64,000 nucleotides of DNA from Streptomyces albus subsp. albus (GCF_000719865.1 NZ_JOID01000025.1:1-64000); one strand, 5' to 3'. Positions 8,201-17,025 are shown, numbered from the stretch's first letter. Notes: generated from the sequence alone by a model not told the origin. A program made the numbers and translations.

Positions 8201-9208
8201 CAGTCCACCTTCGGCACGCGCGTGGAGCTGCGGCTCAACGACCCCAGCGACAGCAGCATCGACCGCAAGCTCGCCGAGACCCTGGCGCCGGACGAGCCCG
8301 GCCGCGTCCTCACCGACGGCAAGCTCTTCGCCCAGGTGGCGCTGCCCCGGATCGACTCGCTAACCTCCACCACGGAACTCGGCCCGGCGGTCGAGCAGGC
8401 GGCCCGCTCCGTCCGCGCCGCCTGGCCCGGCGACCTGGCGCAGCAGGTGCGGGTCCTGCCGCCGCGCGTCCACCTCTCCTCCCTGCCGTCGGTCACCGCC
8501 CAGCCGCAGCGCGTCCCGATCGGCCTCGACCAGACCGCGCTGGCGCCCGTCCTGCTGGACCTCTTCGAACGCGACCAGCATCTGCTGGTGCTCGGCGACA
8601 GCGAGTGCGGCAAGAGCAATCTGCTGCGGCTGGTCGCGAACGGGCTCATGGCGCGCCACGGCGAGGACGACCTCGTCTTCGCCGTCATGGACCCGCGGCG
8701 CGGGCTGCGCACCCTGGTGCCCGAGGAGTACCGGGGCGGCTACGCCCACAACTCCAAGATCTGCGGGGCGCTCTCGGCGGGCATCGCCAAGGAGCTGGAG
8801 AAGCGGATGCCCGACGACCTCGCCGACCAGGACGCCCTGGCCGACGGCGCCTGGTACACCGGCCCGCGGATCGTCATCCTCGTCGACGACTACGACATCC
8901 TCACCACCGCCGGGCAGCAGCCGCTCCAGCCGTTCCTGCCGTTCATCCCCTCCTCTGCGGACATCGGGCTGCACTTCGTCGTCACCCGCCGCGTCGCCGG
9001 CGCCTCCCGCGCCATGTACGACCCGTTCCTCACCACGCTGCGCGAGAGCGGCACCTCGGCCCTCGTCATGGCCGGTGACCGCTCGGAGGGACAGCTCTTC
9101 CCGGGCGTCTACGCGGGCGCCCAGCCGCCCGGCCGCGGACTGCTCGTCCGCCGCGGCGAGCCGAACCGGCTGATCCAGACCGCGCTCGCGGACGGCACCG
9201 GGGCATGA
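5219..9208 (+). CDS. eccC: EccC, FtsK/SpoIIIE-type ATPase of type VII secretion (three ATPase domains)
   Basis: This 1,329-residue protein is the motor and substrate receptor of the ESX machine. The N-terminus has two hydrophobic segments (about 40-80), then a helical stalk rich in Glu/Arg. Three FtsK-like ATPase domains follow, with Walker A motifs GATGSGKSE (about 489), GGPQSGKTT (about 840) and GDSECGKSN (about 1125). Domain 1 has LVDYKGG and FVVIDEFGELL, so it looks catalytically complete; domain 2 has LDLVGGGL and domain 3 has MDPRRGL, as in other EccC proteins with degenerate distal domains. EccCa and EccCb are fused here in one chain. ATG 5219 overlaps the stop of the upstream ATPase gene. 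The frame stays open upstream, but only as a shadow of that gene. Confidence 0.95.
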   Translation: MTTRLIHRPARTERPAAAPPARTIEAPPNLPEGKTGSGAMALLPMAGVMSSVVMMTVVRNSQFAAIGAVVLVVAVIGGVGMLLSQRGKAQRTRRQQRERYLEYLEELREELAAEERELRQTARVLNPPPAALYDIVRDPSRLWERRRLDADFLKVRVGTGEMPLRPLTVGQQSGSVLTPPDRFMLNEAGALISRFGTTGDLPLTVPLDRAGNASVIGDREGVLRVARALLVQTAATHAPDDVHIALGCPGDRMTDWEWLKWLPHLLDGDERDGPVSARRIAPDIHQLARLLGRDLRQRASYAAELRRGLSNREALAMAGRLLVVSDEYGATAQDLPRPDEAVSLRDMGVTVLHLLSERVQEPGQVSLRITVDGDRVTVEDLRGEQPLVAHGTVDDVTTAGAEGLARMLAPLRLSAESLVDAPLSGPVDFADMLGMDDPAAVDIGALWAPRGERAFLRVPIGINDSREPVLLDLKESAELGMGPHGLCVGATGSGKSELLRTLVLALVATHPPEDLAMVLVDYKGGATFAPFADLPHVAGVITNLENQAGLVERVHASLAGEVQRRQRVLKDAGNVADIAHYAALRETRPDLDPLPHLFVVIDEFGELLTAKPDFIDLFLSIGRIGRSIGVHLLLSSQRIEGGKLKGLDTYLSYRLGLRTFSADESRTVLDTTDAFHLPPLPGFGYLKVDTSAYERFKASYVSGPYTGPVRRESEEDSGPAVLPYPAYNTLDQQRSKDSGSASEPYSRHRNPGPTVMSVIVDQLKAAAAPVRRIWLPPLPAALPLDTAAGPVEAGGQGMRLAVRPGPMKVPLGLLDDPAKQWQGQWVLDLTLAGGHVAVIGGPQSGKTTLLRTLALSLAMTHTPKDVGIYGLDLVGGGLQALAGLPHVGGIAGRADRERALRTVEEVRGMLALREDLFREQNIDSVDRLRELRAEGKLPQLPSTDVVLLVDGFGALRDDFEELDDAVVDLLKRGGGYGIHVVAGMLRWNDVRIATQSTFGTRVELRLNDPSDSSIDRKLAETLAPDEPGRVLTDGKLFAQVALPRIDSLTSTTELGPAVEQAARSVRAAWPGDLAQQVRVLPPRVHLSSLPSVTAQPQRVPIGLDQTALAPVLLDLFERDQHLLVLGDSECGKSNLLRLVANGLMARHGEDDLVFAVMDPRRGLRTLVPEEYRGGYAHNSKICGALSAGIAKELEKRMPDDLADQDALADGAWYTGPRIVILVDDYDILTTAGQQPLQPFLPFIPSSADIGLHFVVTRRVAGASRAMYDPFLTTLRESGTSALVMAGDRSEGQLFPGVYAGAQPPGRGLLVRRGEPNRLIQTALADGTGA

Positions 9209-9284
9209 CGCCGGCCACGCCGGCCGCGCCTTCGGCGGCACCCGCGCCGCCCGCGGCATCCGACCCGAGACCCGAGGATCCCGT

Positions 9285-10730
9285 ATGACGAAGGACATCA
9301 TCGCGCTCACCGGGAAGATGCCCGACGCCTGGAGCGTCGTCGCCGGCTTGCTCGCGGGCGGACCCGACCTGCGGCTCCGCACGGCCGGCGAGGGGGCGGT
9401 GCTCCAGCTCTGCGACGAGAGCGGCCGCCCGCTGGTGTCGGTCGAGTCGCCCGTGCTGGTGCAGGTGCCGGGCGAGACGGCCCGGCTGCTGGGCCCGGAG
9501 GCCGCGCCGGGCGGGGACGAGCCGCTCTGGTGGGTCGAGGCCCGGGCGTCCACGGCCGTGCCGGAGGCGGAGCGCCTGGCGGGCGCCTTCGCGGGACGGC
9601 TCGCCGGGATGCTCGGCGGCACGGTCTGGCCGCCGGGCGCGGGCGACGCGGCCGGCGACGGCGAACCGGTGCCCCCGGGCGTCACCGCCGCCCCGGCTCC
9701 GGTGGCCGCGCAGCCGGCTGTCGACGTCCTGACCGACAAGGTCGCCGTCGTCCTCCAGGACCGGCCCGTGATCGCCATGACCGCCTGGCTGTCCGACGCC
9801 CGCCGCGCCACCGTCGCCTCCGACCGCGGACTGCAGATCGTCACCCCGCACACCAGCCGGCTGTCGTTCGCGACCCGCTCCGTACTGTTCGGCCCGCCGT
9901 CGCGCTGGGTTGTCCAGGACGGCGAGGGCGGCTACTTCGACGGGCTGTCCGGCGCGGTGCTCCGCTGGCAGGACGGGGCCTTCGGCCCGGCGCCGGGGGA
10001 GTCCGGCGAGACCCCGGTCGCCGAGGTCTTCAAGGACACCGCGCCCACCGGGGAGCGCCAGCTCGCCGTGTCCGTGCGCACGGCGCACCCGGCCGACGAC
10101 CAACTGGTGCTCGGCGGCGCGCTGGAAGCCGTCTGGCAGACGGCCACGGGCGGTCCGCCGGCCGGCTGGGGCACCGCGGAGCCGGTGAACCTGCCGTGGT
10201 CGCGGCGGCGCCTCACCGAGCTCGCGTACGAGCGGGCGCCCGAGCCGACCTGGACGGTCGCCGTCGGCACTCCGGAGCGCCCGGCCGTGGCCACCCTGCG
10301 CGTGATCCGCACCAAGGAGGGCGTGGAGGAGGACATCACGTTCACCGCCGGGTACGGCGAGGACGAGCAGCCGCCGCTCGACGCCCTCGCGGAACTCGCG
10401 GGCGAACTGGTGTCCCGGCACAACCTGGTCAGCATGCTCGTCCAACTGCGCGCCGCCGGCCGGGACCTGAGCGTGCCCGCCCGGCTCCAGGCGCCGCCCG
10501 TCCCGGTCGGCTTCGCCATCGGCGCGGAGGAGATCCGGGAGATCGGCGCGGACCACGCCCGCCGGCCGCCGCTGACCGTGCGCCCGGTCCAGCTCGGGGC
10601 CGCCGCCCGGCCGGGCTTCTACTACCCGCTCGGTGACGGCTCCTCGGCGGACGGCTGGACGAACCTCGACGTCCTGATGCGGCACCTGCGGCGCACGACG
10701 GCTCCGTCCCCGGAACCGCCCGGGGCGTAA
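9285..10730 (+). CDS. DUF6177-type T7SS-associated protein
   Basis: This 481-residue soluble protein begins with MTKDIIALTGKMPD. An N-terminal domain (1-125; GGPDLRLRT, LVSVESPVLVQVPGE) and a larger C-terminal domain (about 145-470) are joined by a Pro/Ala linker. It lies 76 bases after eccC with no terminator between, so it probably belongs to the same operon. I match it to the DUF6177 family by its start and the VESPVLVQVPGE block; the function is unknown, and context suggests a cytoplasmic accessory of the secretion machine. ATG 9285 follows a CCCGAGGATCC sequence that is only a weak ribosome-binding site. Confidence 0.75.
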   Translation: MTKDIIALTGKMPDAWSVVAGLLAGGPDLRLRTAGEGAVLQLCDESGRPLVSVESPVLVQVPGETARLLGPEAAPGGDEPLWWVEARASTAVPEAERLAGAFAGRLAGMLGGTVWPPGAGDAAGDGEPVPPGVTAAPAPVAAQPAVDVLTDKVAVVLQDRPVIAMTAWLSDARRATVASDRGLQIVTPHTSRLSFATRSVLFGPPSRWVVQDGEGGYFDGLSGAVLRWQDGAFGPAPGESGETPVAEVFKDTAPTGERQLAVSVRTAHPADDQLVLGGALEAVWQTATGGPPAGWGTAEPVNLPWSRRRLTELAYERAPEPTWTVAVGTPERPAVATLRVIRTKEGVEEDITFTAGYGEDEQPPLDALAELAGELVSRHNLVSMLVQLRAAGRDLSVPARLQAPPVPVGFAIGAEEIREIGADHARRPPLTVRPVQLGAAARPGFYYPLGDGSSADGWTNLDVLMRHLRRTTAPSPEPPGA

Positions 10731-10776
10731 CGGCGGCCGGCGCGGCCGGCGCGGTCGGCGTTCCACGGCACACGAA

Positions 10777-10819
10777 GGCGCCGCGGCCCCCGGCGGGAAA
10801 TCCCGGGGGCCGCGGCGCC
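10777..10819. terminator. Bidirectional terminator hairpin
   Basis: Perfect 17-bp GC-rich arms at 10777-10793 and 10803-10819 enclose a 9-base loop, with further CACGAA/TTCGTG pairing outside. It lies between the convergent T7SS operon and the acyltransferase gene. Confidence 0.8.
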
Positions 10820-10919
10820 GTGTTCGTGCGGGCTGTCCGTTGCGGCTGTCCTTGCGGCGGACGAGACGGCGGGACGGGGAGGCGGGACGGGGAGGCGGGG
10901 CGGGGAGGCGGTGGGGTGC

Positions 10920-12140
10920 CTAGCCGAGGCCGGCCGCCTTGCCGTCCCCGGCGGTCGCCGCCCCCGGCTGCTTCTTCGTCCGGCCGCGGGCCAGTTCGGC
11001 CGCGTCACGCCGGAACGCCCAGGTCATCTTCGGTTCCATGGCGAAGCGGAACACCCGCTGCACCGGCGTGGTGCACAGCACGGTCACCACGGCCGCCGCG
11101 AGGACCGTGAGCACGGCGGCGCCCCAGACGGTGTTCACCCAGGCCGCGTCGTACCAGTCCCAGAAGCGCGAGCCCTTGGCCAGGAAGCCGTGCAGCAGAT
11201 AGCCGTAGAGCGTGCCGGCGCCGAGGGCGGTGAACCACATCTCGCGCCGCGGCACCCAGGCGTAGAAACAGGCGGCCAGCACCATGGAGCAGCCGAACAG
11301 CGCCGGCGTCATCACCAGACCGGTCCACCAGGGCGCGGTCAGCTCCTGCACGCTGTCGCGGTGGTAGAACCAGCTCGACGCCATCCGCGGCGCGGCCCAA
11401 TAGGAGAAGAGCAGCGCGGCGGCGAACACCGGCACGGAGAGGATCCGCACCTCGCGGCGGCGTACCAGCTGGAAGTGCTCCGGCTTGAGCATCAGGCCGA
11501 CCACGAAGAACGGCAGGAACTGCAGGACCCGCTGGAGGTCCAGGTCGTCGCCGATGTCGGGGGAGACCGAGGCCAGGACGGCGATGGCGAGCGCGAGCGG
11601 GACGGGCCAGCGCACGATCTTCCACAGCGGGGTGGTGAGCCGCCAGACGAACAGCGCGACCAGGAACCAGGTGAGGTACCAGGGGTCGAGCAGACTGATC
11701 GGGTAGCCGGGATCGTCGTTCGCGTACCGCTTGAAGTAGCTGTAGACCGTCTCGAAGATGACGTACGGCACGGCGACGCCGGTGACCAGCCGCTGGAGCC
11801 GGTCGGTCCGCATGTCGAAACTGCGGGAGAAATAGCCGGAGATGACGATGAAGGCCGGCATGTGGAAGGCGTAGACGAACATGTACGCCGCTTCGGCGAT
11901 ACGGCTGTCCGCGGTCAGCGGCTGCCAGGCGTGGCCGATGGCCACGAGGACGATCGCCAGGTATTTGGCGTTGTCGAAGAACGGATCGCGCTTCTTGACG
12001 GCGCCGTTTCCGCCCGGAGGAGTGGGGGAACCTCCGGGATGCGGCGTCGCGGAGCCGGGGGACGGGGTGAGGGGGGACGCGCGGGTCTCCGGGGGGAGCG
12101 GCGTCCGCTGATGGCCGTGGGGGCGCAGCACGTTCGTCAC
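10920..12140 (-). CDS. Acyltransferase family 3 integral membrane protein
   Basis: This protein of about 406 residues has some ten hydrophobic helices. The typical acyltransferase-3 opening is KKRDPFFDNAKYLAIVLVAIGHAW, here shown by FDNAKY and AIGHAW, whose His is the conserved active-site residue. FHMPAFIVISGYF follows, also diagnostic. Family members move acyl groups onto exported sugars or lipids at the membrane; the substrate here is unknown. The start is taken as GTG at 12140 (VTNVLRPHG), because GGGAGG lies 6 bases upstream on the minus strand; a longer frame opens at 12191 without such a site. The first 45 or so residues are Pro-rich and disordered. It is a single gene, ending against a bidirectional terminator. 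Confidence 0.85.
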   Translation of the reverse strand: MTNVLRPHGHQRTPLPPETRASPLTPSPGSATPHPGGSPTPPGGNGAVKKRDPFFDNAKYLAIVLVAIGHAWQPLTADSRIAEAAYMFVYAFHMPAFIVISGYFSRSFDMRTDRLQRLVTGVAVPYVIFETVYSYFKRYANDDPGYPISLLDPWYLTWFLVALFVWRLTTPLWKIVRWPVPLALAIAVLASVSPDIGDDLDLQRVLQFLPFFVVGLMLKPEHFQLVRRREVRILSVPVFAAALLFSYWAAPRMASSWFYHRDSVQELTAPWWTGLVMTPALFGCSMVLAACFYAWVPRREMWFTALGAGTLYGYLLHGFLAKGSRFWDWYDAAWVNTVWGAAVLTVLAAAVVTVLCTTPVQRVFRFAMEPKMTWAFRRDAAELARGRTKKQPGAATAGDGKAAGLG

Positions 12141-12566
12141 GGGCCCTCCCAGCGGAACTGGGGGAGGGCGGACCGGGACGTCACCGCGCACGAGGGGGAC
12201 GGGGCAGCGTGCAACATCTGAGGCACCATAGCGTCGGGGGGTGTAGTCCGTAAAACCTTCCCCCTGCTCTCCTTCGTTGACGGCTGCTACCCCGTCCGGC
12301 GCAGCTCAAGGGGGGCGATCCGCCCGTTTGATGGGCATCGGTCCCCGTCCGCGAACATGACATGGATCACGCGCCCGGGCCCCCGCGGACCCGGTCGTTT
12401 GCTCGAGGGGGAGCCATGGGCATAGGGCTGGCGTGAACAGATGGCCGACGAAATACCAACAGGGAACAACCCCATCCCCCGTTGGTGGCACCATGGTCCC
12501 GGCGTGGGGTGCGGGGCCGCACTTCCGGGGCCGGTGACGTCGTTCCGACCGAGGGTGGGATCAGTT
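12141..12566. other. Divergent intergenic region
   Basis: This 426-base gap lies between the divergently read acyltransferase gene and the small membrane protein gene. A TATGGT hexamer on the minus strand (complement of 12225-12230) could be the acyltransferase -10 box. No convincing gene is present. Confidence 0.4.
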
Positions 12567-12761
12567 GTGGTCATTTCGCTGTCTGCTGTTGTCGTCCTGC
12601 TGATCATCATGATCGTGCTGATGAAGTCCGGGTCGCTCAAGGGCGGACCGGCCCTGGTGGCCGTGCTGTTCGGCTTCTTCCTGGCGTCGTCGGGCATGGC
12701 CCCGACCATCCAGAGACTGCTGGACTCGCTCGCGGACACGCTCAACCAGATCAGCTTCTGA
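12567..12761 (+). CDS. Conserved small membrane protein (64 aa)
   Basis: The product is almost entirely two hydrophobic stretches: residues 2-19 (ISLSAVVVLLIIMIVL) and about 29-44 (ALVAVLFGFFLASSG). They are joined by a KSGSLKGG turn and followed by an amphipathic C-terminus (IQRLLDSLADTLNQISF). The GTG at 12567 is chosen because GAGGGTGGGA precedes it and the hydrophobic segment begins there; a longer frame from 12441 adds low-complexity residues. I recall near-identical small proteins throughout Streptomyces, so it is probably real, but I know of no function. Confidence 0.75.
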   Translation: MVISLSAVVVLLIIMIVLMKSGSLKGGPALVAVLFGFFLASSGMAPTIQRLLDSLADTLNQISF

Positions 12762-12862
12762 CGGGGGCGCCTCCGCACGGGGACCGCGGGCCGCCCGCAG
12801 GGGCGCCCCGCGGGCGCGCACCGGCTCCCCGCTCCCGCTTCCCGGCGCCCCCGGGCGCCTTG

Positions 12863-13228
12863 TCAGCGTCCCCGCGCGATGGTGTCCCGGACGGTGCCCT
12901 CGTCGCGGCCGACGGCGGCGGTGCCGTCGTCGGCGGTGATGATCGGGCGCTGGATCAGCCGCGGATGCGCGGCCAGGGCCCCGATCCAGCGTTCCCGCTC
13001 GGCCGGCTCCCTCGGCCAGGTGCCGATCCCCAGTTCCTTCGCCTCCGCCTCCTGGGTCCGCGTGATGTCCCAGGGCTCCAGCCCGAGCCGGTCCAGTACG
13101 GCGCGCAGCTCGTCCGTGCTCGGCGGGTCCTCCAGATAGCGGCGGACCGTGTACTCGGCGCCCGCCTCGTCGAGGAGCCGTACGGCGGAGCGGCACTTCG
13201 AGCACGCGGGGTTGACCCAGATCTCCAT
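12863..13228 (-). CDS. ArsC/Spx-family thioredoxin-fold protein
   Basis: This 121-residue protein has the complete ArsC-like fold: an N-terminal strand with NPACSKC (CxxC, Cys9 and Cys12), VRRYLEDPPSTDELRAVLDRL in the middle, and HPRLIQRPI near residue 90, the cis-Pro region that marks the family. Members are glutaredoxin-coupled arsenate reductases or Spx-like regulators. Having CxxC and no neighbouring ars genes, this one is best called ArsC-like without assigning arsenic resistance. It is a single gene read away from tRNA-Gly; a strong hairpin separates the two. Confidence 0.85.
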   Translation of the reverse strand: MEIWVNPACSKCRSAVRLLDEAGAEYTVRRYLEDPPSTDELRAVLDRLGLEPWDITRTQEAEAKELGIGTWPREPAERERWIGALAAHPRLIQRPIITADDGTAAVGRDEGTVRDTIARGR

Positions 13229-13260
13229 GCGGTCACCCTACTGATCCGGCCGTGAACGAC

Positions 13261-13303
13261 CTCGGGGCCGGCCGGAAGAGAAGATCTTCCGGCCGGCCCC
13301 GAG
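13261..13303 (-). terminator. tRNA-Gly terminator hairpin
   Basis: A perfect 19-bp stem (13261-13279 with 13285-13303) and 5-base loop lies just downstream of tRNA-Gly on the minus strand. It has no T-tract, as is usual in Streptomyces, and also shields the ArsC-like gene. Confidence 0.8.
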
Positions 13304-13308
13304 GCCCG

Positions 13309-13382
13309 TGGAGCGGGCGACGGGAATCGAACCCGCGTAGCCAGTTTGGAAGACTGGGGCTCTACCATTGAGCTACGCCCGC
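13309..13382 (-). tRNA. tRNA-Gly(UCC)
   Basis: Read on the minus strand it folds as a standard cloverleaf: acceptor GCGGGCG/CGCCCGC, anticodon stem CCAGT/ACTGG with loop CTTCCAA (anticodon TCC) and T-loop GGTTCGATTCC. CCA is encoded (13309-13311). A TACGAT hexamer about 50 bases upstream could be its -10 box. Confidence 0.97.
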
Positions 13383-13529
13383 ATGCGCCGCGGAGGGAAG
13401 CGGAGTGACACCGCCGCGGCACGCTGAGCATCGTAGCGGGTCCCGGCGGCCGCTCGCACACCCGTAACCGGCCTCCCCGGTTACGGACCCCGGCGCACCT
13501 GCGGCCATGTACCCTACGTCTCGCACCAG

Positions 13530-13606
13530 CGGGGTGTGGCGCAGCTTGGTAGCGCGTCCGCTTTGGGAGCGGAAGGCCGTCGGTTCGAATCCGGCCACCC
13601 CGACCA
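13530..13606 (+). tRNA. tRNA-Pro(UGG)
   Basis: Acceptor CGGGGTG/CACCCCG, anticodon stem TCCGC/GCGGA with loop TTTGGGA (anticodon TGG), T-loop GGTTCGAATCC. The 3' CCA is encoded at 13604-13606. TACCCT at 13510-13515 is a suitable -10 box. Confidence 0.97.
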
Positions 13607-13895
13607 CCACCACCGTTCCCCGCCTCCCCGGGTGCGACGGTCCGCGTCGGGGCGGGGACGCGGCCCGGAGCGGCCGTCGGCGCGCAGCCGCCGCCGAGGA
13701 GCGCGGCCGGGGGCGGGCCGCTCCCGTTAGGGGCGGGATACGGCTTGCGGTTACTATGCAAGCTGCGTGCCCGTGTCCGTCTGTGTCGGTCATCCAAAGC
13801 GATCCGCCCAGTCGATCCACCGCATGGGGCGCCATCGGCAGAGAGTCGAGATCCCTCTGCAGAATCCCAGAAGTCAGCCCCAAGGAGACCGAACC

Positions 13896-15350
13896 GTGAA
13901 GAGCGCCGTGGAGACCCTGAACCCGACCCGGGTTCGGCTCACTGTCGAGGTGCCCTTCGAGGAGCTCAAGCCCAGCCTCGACGCGGCGTACAAGAAGATC
14001 AACCAGCAGGTCACGGTGCCGGGCTTCCGCAAGGGGAAGATCCCCGCCCGGGTGATCGACCAGCGGTTCGGCCGCGGCGCGGTGCTGGAGGAAGCCGTCA
14101 ACGACGCGCTGCCGAAGTTCTACACCGAGGCGGTGAACGAGGGCGACCTCAACCCGCTCGGCCAGCCCGAGGTCGACATCACCGAGCTCAAGGACGGTGA
14201 GGTCCTGGCCTTCACCGCCGAGGTCGACATCCGCCCGTCCCTGGAGATCCCGGACTACTCCGGCATCGAGGTGACCGTGGACGCCGTCGAGGTCACCGAC
14301 GAGGACGTGGACAAGGCGGTCGAGCAGCTCCGTGACCGCTTCGCCTCCACCACCCCGGTCGAGCGCGCCGCCGCCGAGGGCGACGTCGTGACGATCGACC
14401 TGGAGGCCAAGGTCGACGGCGAGGTCCTGGAGGACGGCGTCGCCAAGGGCGTCAGCTACACCATCGGCTCCGGCGAGCTGCTCGACGGGATCGACGAGGC
14501 CGTCACCGGTCTGGAGGCCGGCGGCAGCGCCACCTTCACCTCCGAGCTCAAGGGCGGCTCCGCCCAGGGCAAGGAGGCCGAGGTCAAGGTCGACGTCACC
14601 GCCGTCGCCGCCCGCGAACTGCCCGAGCTGGACGACGACTTCGCCCAGCTGGCCAGTGAGTTCGACACCCTTGAGGAGCTGCGCGCGGACAGCCGCAAGC
14701 GCCTGGAGCAGTCGAAGGTGTACGAGCAGGCGACCCAGGCGCAGGAGAAGGTGCTGGACGCCCTCCTGGAGCTGGTCGAGGTCCCGATCCCCGAGAAGCT
14801 CCTCGAGGACGAGGTGGGGACCCGCAAGCACAACCTGGAGCACCACCAGCTCGGCCAGATGGGCATGGACCTGGACGGCTACCTCAAGATCCAGGGCAAG
14901 ACCGCCGAGGAGTTCGACGCCGAGCTGCGCGAGCAGGCGGAGAAGGGCATCCGCACCCAGTTCGTCCTGGACGAGCTGGTGAACAAGGAGAAGCTCTCCG
15001 TCGGCCAGGAGGAGCTCACCGAGCACCTCATGCGCCGTGCCCAGTCCTCCGGCATGAGCCCCGACCAGTTCGCCCAGGCCGTCGTCGAGGGCGGCCAGGT
15101 GCCGATGCTCGTGGGCGAGGTCGCCCGGGGCAAGGCGCTCGCCGTGGTCGTCGAGGCCGCCACGGTCAAGGACACCAACGGCGAGATCGTCGACCTGGAG
15201 GACGAGGAGGACGAGGCCGCCGCGGAGACCGCCGAGTCCGCCGAGACGGCCGAGGCCGCGACCGAGGAGTCCGCCCCCGAGTCCGGTGACATCGCCGCCG
15301 GCCAGGAGGCGACCGAGAAGGCCGCGAAGACCGGCGAGACCGGCGCCTGA
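13896..15350 (+). CDS. tig: Trigger factor
   Basis: This 484-residue ribosome-associated chaperone and peptidyl-prolyl isomerase binds nascent chains at the exit tunnel. Its N-terminal ribosome-binding domain carries the signature [10 protein letters not shown] (about 45-54). A PPIase/FKBP-like domain follows (about 155-245) and a helical C-terminal domain (to about 430). The last 50 residues are a very acidic, Ala/Glu-rich tail typical of actinobacterial Tig. The GTG at 13896 has AAGGAG at 13882-13887; an upstream in-frame ATG lies in non-coding sequence. A TACTAT hexamer at 13752-13757 gives a possible promoter and a leader of about 130 bases. The gene ends at a strong hairpin and heads the clp cluster. 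Confidence 0.97.
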   Translation: MKSAVETLNPTRVRLTVEVPFEELKPSLDAAYKKINQQVTVPGFRKGKIPARVIDQRFGRGAVLEEAVNDALPKFYTEAVNEGDLNPLGQPEVDITELKDGEVLAFTAEVDIRPSLEIPDYSGIEVTVDAVEVTDEDVDKAVEQLRDRFASTTPVERAAAEGDVVTIDLEAKVDGEVLEDGVAKGVSYTIGSGELLDGIDEAVTGLEAGGSATFTSELKGGSAQGKEAEVKVDVTAVAARELPELDDDFAQLASEFDTLEELRADSRKRLEQSKVYEQATQAQEKVLDALLELVEVPIPEKLLEDEVGTRKHNLEHHQLGQMGMDLDGYLKIQGKTAEEFDAELREQAEKGIRTQFVLDELVNKEKLSVGQEELTEHLMRRAQSSGMSPDQFAQAVVEGGQVPMLVGEVARGKALAVVVEAATVKDTNGEIVDLEDEEDEAAAETAESAETAEAATEESAPESGDIAAGQEATEKAAKTGETGA

Positions 15351-15391
15351 TCCTCTCTCCGCGCCCCGGCGCGGAACCCGCGGGACCGCTT

Positions 15392-15430
15392 GCGGCAGGC
15401 CCGGACGCGCCCCGCGTCCGGCCCTGCCGC
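15392..15430 (+). terminator. tig terminator
   Basis: 18-base arms (15392-15409 and 15413-15430) with one mismatch and a 3-base loop lie 42 bases after the tig stop. Confidence 0.75.
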
Positions 15431-15473
15431 GTCCCGGCGTGCCCCGTCCGGCCGCCCCGCGCCGCCGGGCCTG

Positions 15474-15487
15474 CGCTCACAGCGAAC
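15474..15487. promoter_or_regulatory. Probable ClgR operator upstream of clpP1
   Basis: Read on the minus strand the site is GTTCGC-TGTGA-GCG, the half-palindromic pattern reported for ClgR, the activator of clp and lon genes in Streptomyces and corynebacteria. It lies about 180 bases before clpP1, with a CTGACA hexamer directly after it (15490-15495). Match and position are seen in the sequence; binding is inferred. Confidence 0.65.
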
Positions 15488-15655
15488 AGCTGACAATGCG
15501 GGATGGCGCCCGCCGACCAGCGCGTTAGGGTCCGTAGATACGGGGGCAGGGGAGTCTCCGGAAGGCGCCGGGAGCGCCCCGGTCACCACCCGGATCCCCG
15601 GCCCGAATGACACGCTGAGACGGCCCGTCGCCGTCCGACTAGAGCAGGTGGACAC

Positions 15656-16270
15656 GTGACGATCCCGATGCCCTCCGCCGCCGCTGAGCCCAATTTCGGC
15701 GGTCTCGGCGACCAGGTCTACAACCGGTTGCTCAACGAGCGGATCATCTTCCTCGGCCAGCCCGTGGACGATGACATCGCCAACAAGATCACGGCGCAGC
15801 TGCTGCTCCTGGCCGCAGACCCGGACAAGGACATCTACCTCTACATCAACAGTCCCGGCGGCTCGGTGACGGCCGGCATGGCGATCTACGACACCATGCA
15901 GTACATCAAGAACGACATCGTGACCATCGGCATGGGCCTGGCCGCCTCCATGGGCCAGTTCCTGCTGAGCGCGGGGACCCGCGGCAAGCGCTTCGCGCTG
16001 CCGAACTGCGAGATCCTGATCCACCAGCCCTCCGCGGGCCTGGGCGGTTCCGCCTCGGACATCAAGATCCACGCGGAGCGGCTGCTGCGCAACAAGCGCA
16101 CGCTGGCGGAGCTCACGGCCTTCCACACCGGCCAGACCGTCGAGCAGATCACCCACGACTCCGACCGCGACCGCTGGTTCACGGCCCAGGAGGCCAAGGA
16201 CTACGGCCTGATCGACGACGTCATGCCCTCCGCCACCGGCGTTCCGGGCGGGGGCGGAACCGGGGCCTGA
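15656..16270 (+). CDS. clpP1: ATP-dependent Clp protease proteolytic subunit ClpP1
   Basis: This 204-residue serine peptidase forms the proteolytic barrel with ClpP2. The catalytic Ser98 (AASMGQ), His123 (LIHQPS) and an Asp near 170 are present, along with the oxyanion-loop sequence INSPGGS. GTG 15656 is chosen for the AGGTGG just upstream; ATG 15668 is an alternative, and the N-terminus may be processed anyway. The 305-base upstream region holds the tig terminator and the putative ClgR operator. ClpP2 follows after 68 bases, so the pair is probably one operon. Confidence 0.97.
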   Translation: MTIPMPSAAAEPNFGGLGDQVYNRLLNERIIFLGQPVDDDIANKITAQLLLLAADPDKDIYLYINSPGGSVTAGMAIYDTMQYIKNDIVTIGMGLAASMGQFLLSAGTRGKRFALPNCEILIHQPSAGLGGSASDIKIHAERLLRNKRTLAELTAFHTGQTVEQITHDSDRDRWFTAQEAKDYGLIDDVMPSATGVPGGGGTGA

Positions 16271-16338
16271 GCCCTGACGGCAGCCCCGAGTCCAGACCCC
16301 TCAGCCCATAGATCGCCACCAGGACGGTGAACAGTCAT

Positions 16339-17016
16339 ATGAACAATCTCTCCGGCAGCGGCCTCCCCGAGGGTCTGCGCGCTCAGTACGACACCGGTCG
16401 CCAGGCCGAGTCCCGCTACATCGTGCCGCGCTTCGTCGAGCGCACCTCCCAGGGCGTGCGCGAGTACGACCCGTACGCGAAGCTCTTCGAGGAGCGCGTG
16501 ATCTTCCTCGGGGTGCAGATCGACGACGCCTCGGCGAACGACGTCATGGCCCAGCTGCTCTGCCTGGAGTCCATGGACCCGGACCGGGACATCTCGATCT
16601 ACATCAACAGCCCCGGTGGCTCGTTCACCGCGCTGACCGCGATCTACGACACCATGCAGTTCGTGAAGCCGGACATCCAGACGGTGTGCATGGGCCAGGC
16701 GGCGTCCGCCGCGGCCGTGCTGCTCGCCGCCGGCACCCCCGGGAAGCGCATGGCCCTCCCCAACGCCCGGGTCCTCATCCACCAGCCGTACAGTGAGATC
16801 GGGCGCGGTCAGGTCTCCGACCTGGAGATCGCGGCGAACGAGGTCATCCGGACCCGCTCGATGCTGGAGGAGCTGCTCGCCAAGCACTCCACCACGCCGA
16901 TCGAGCAGATCAAGGACGACATCGAGCGCGACAAGATCCTCAACGCGGACGAGTCCCTGGCGTACGGTCTGATCGACCAGATCGTTTCGACCCGGAAGAG
17001 TTCCGTTTCCGCATAA
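16339..17016 (+). CDS. clpP2: ATP-dependent Clp protease proteolytic subunit ClpP2
   Basis: This 225-residue paralogue of ClpP1 carries catalytic Ser123 (GQAASAAAV), His148 (LIHQPY) and the INSPGGS loop. It has a 45-residue N-terminal extension, as in other actinobacterial ClpP2. The start is ambiguous: ATG 16339 lies 14 bases after AGGA, whereas GTG 16327 overlaps the AGGACGG sequence. I use the ATG. The two ClpP types form a mixed barrel in actinobacteria that docks with ClpX or ClpC. A 9-bp stem after the stop separates it from clpX. Confidence 0.96.
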   Translation: MNNLSGSGLPEGLRAQYDTGRQAESRYIVPRFVERTSQGVREYDPYAKLFEERVIFLGVQIDDASANDVMAQLLCLESMDPDRDISIYINSPGGSFTALTAIYDTMQFVKPDIQTVCMGQAASAAAVLLAAGTPGKRMALPNARVLIHQPYSEIGRGQVSDLEIAANEVIRTRSMLEELLAKHSTTPIEQIKDDIERDKILNADESLAYGLIDQIVSTRKSSVSA

Positions 17017-17025
17017 CTGCGGTAT

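Noticed and set aside
13261..13303. Perfect palindrome as a recombination or operator site
   Set aside because: It lies just after tRNA-Gly with a 19-bp stem and short loop, the position and form of a terminator.
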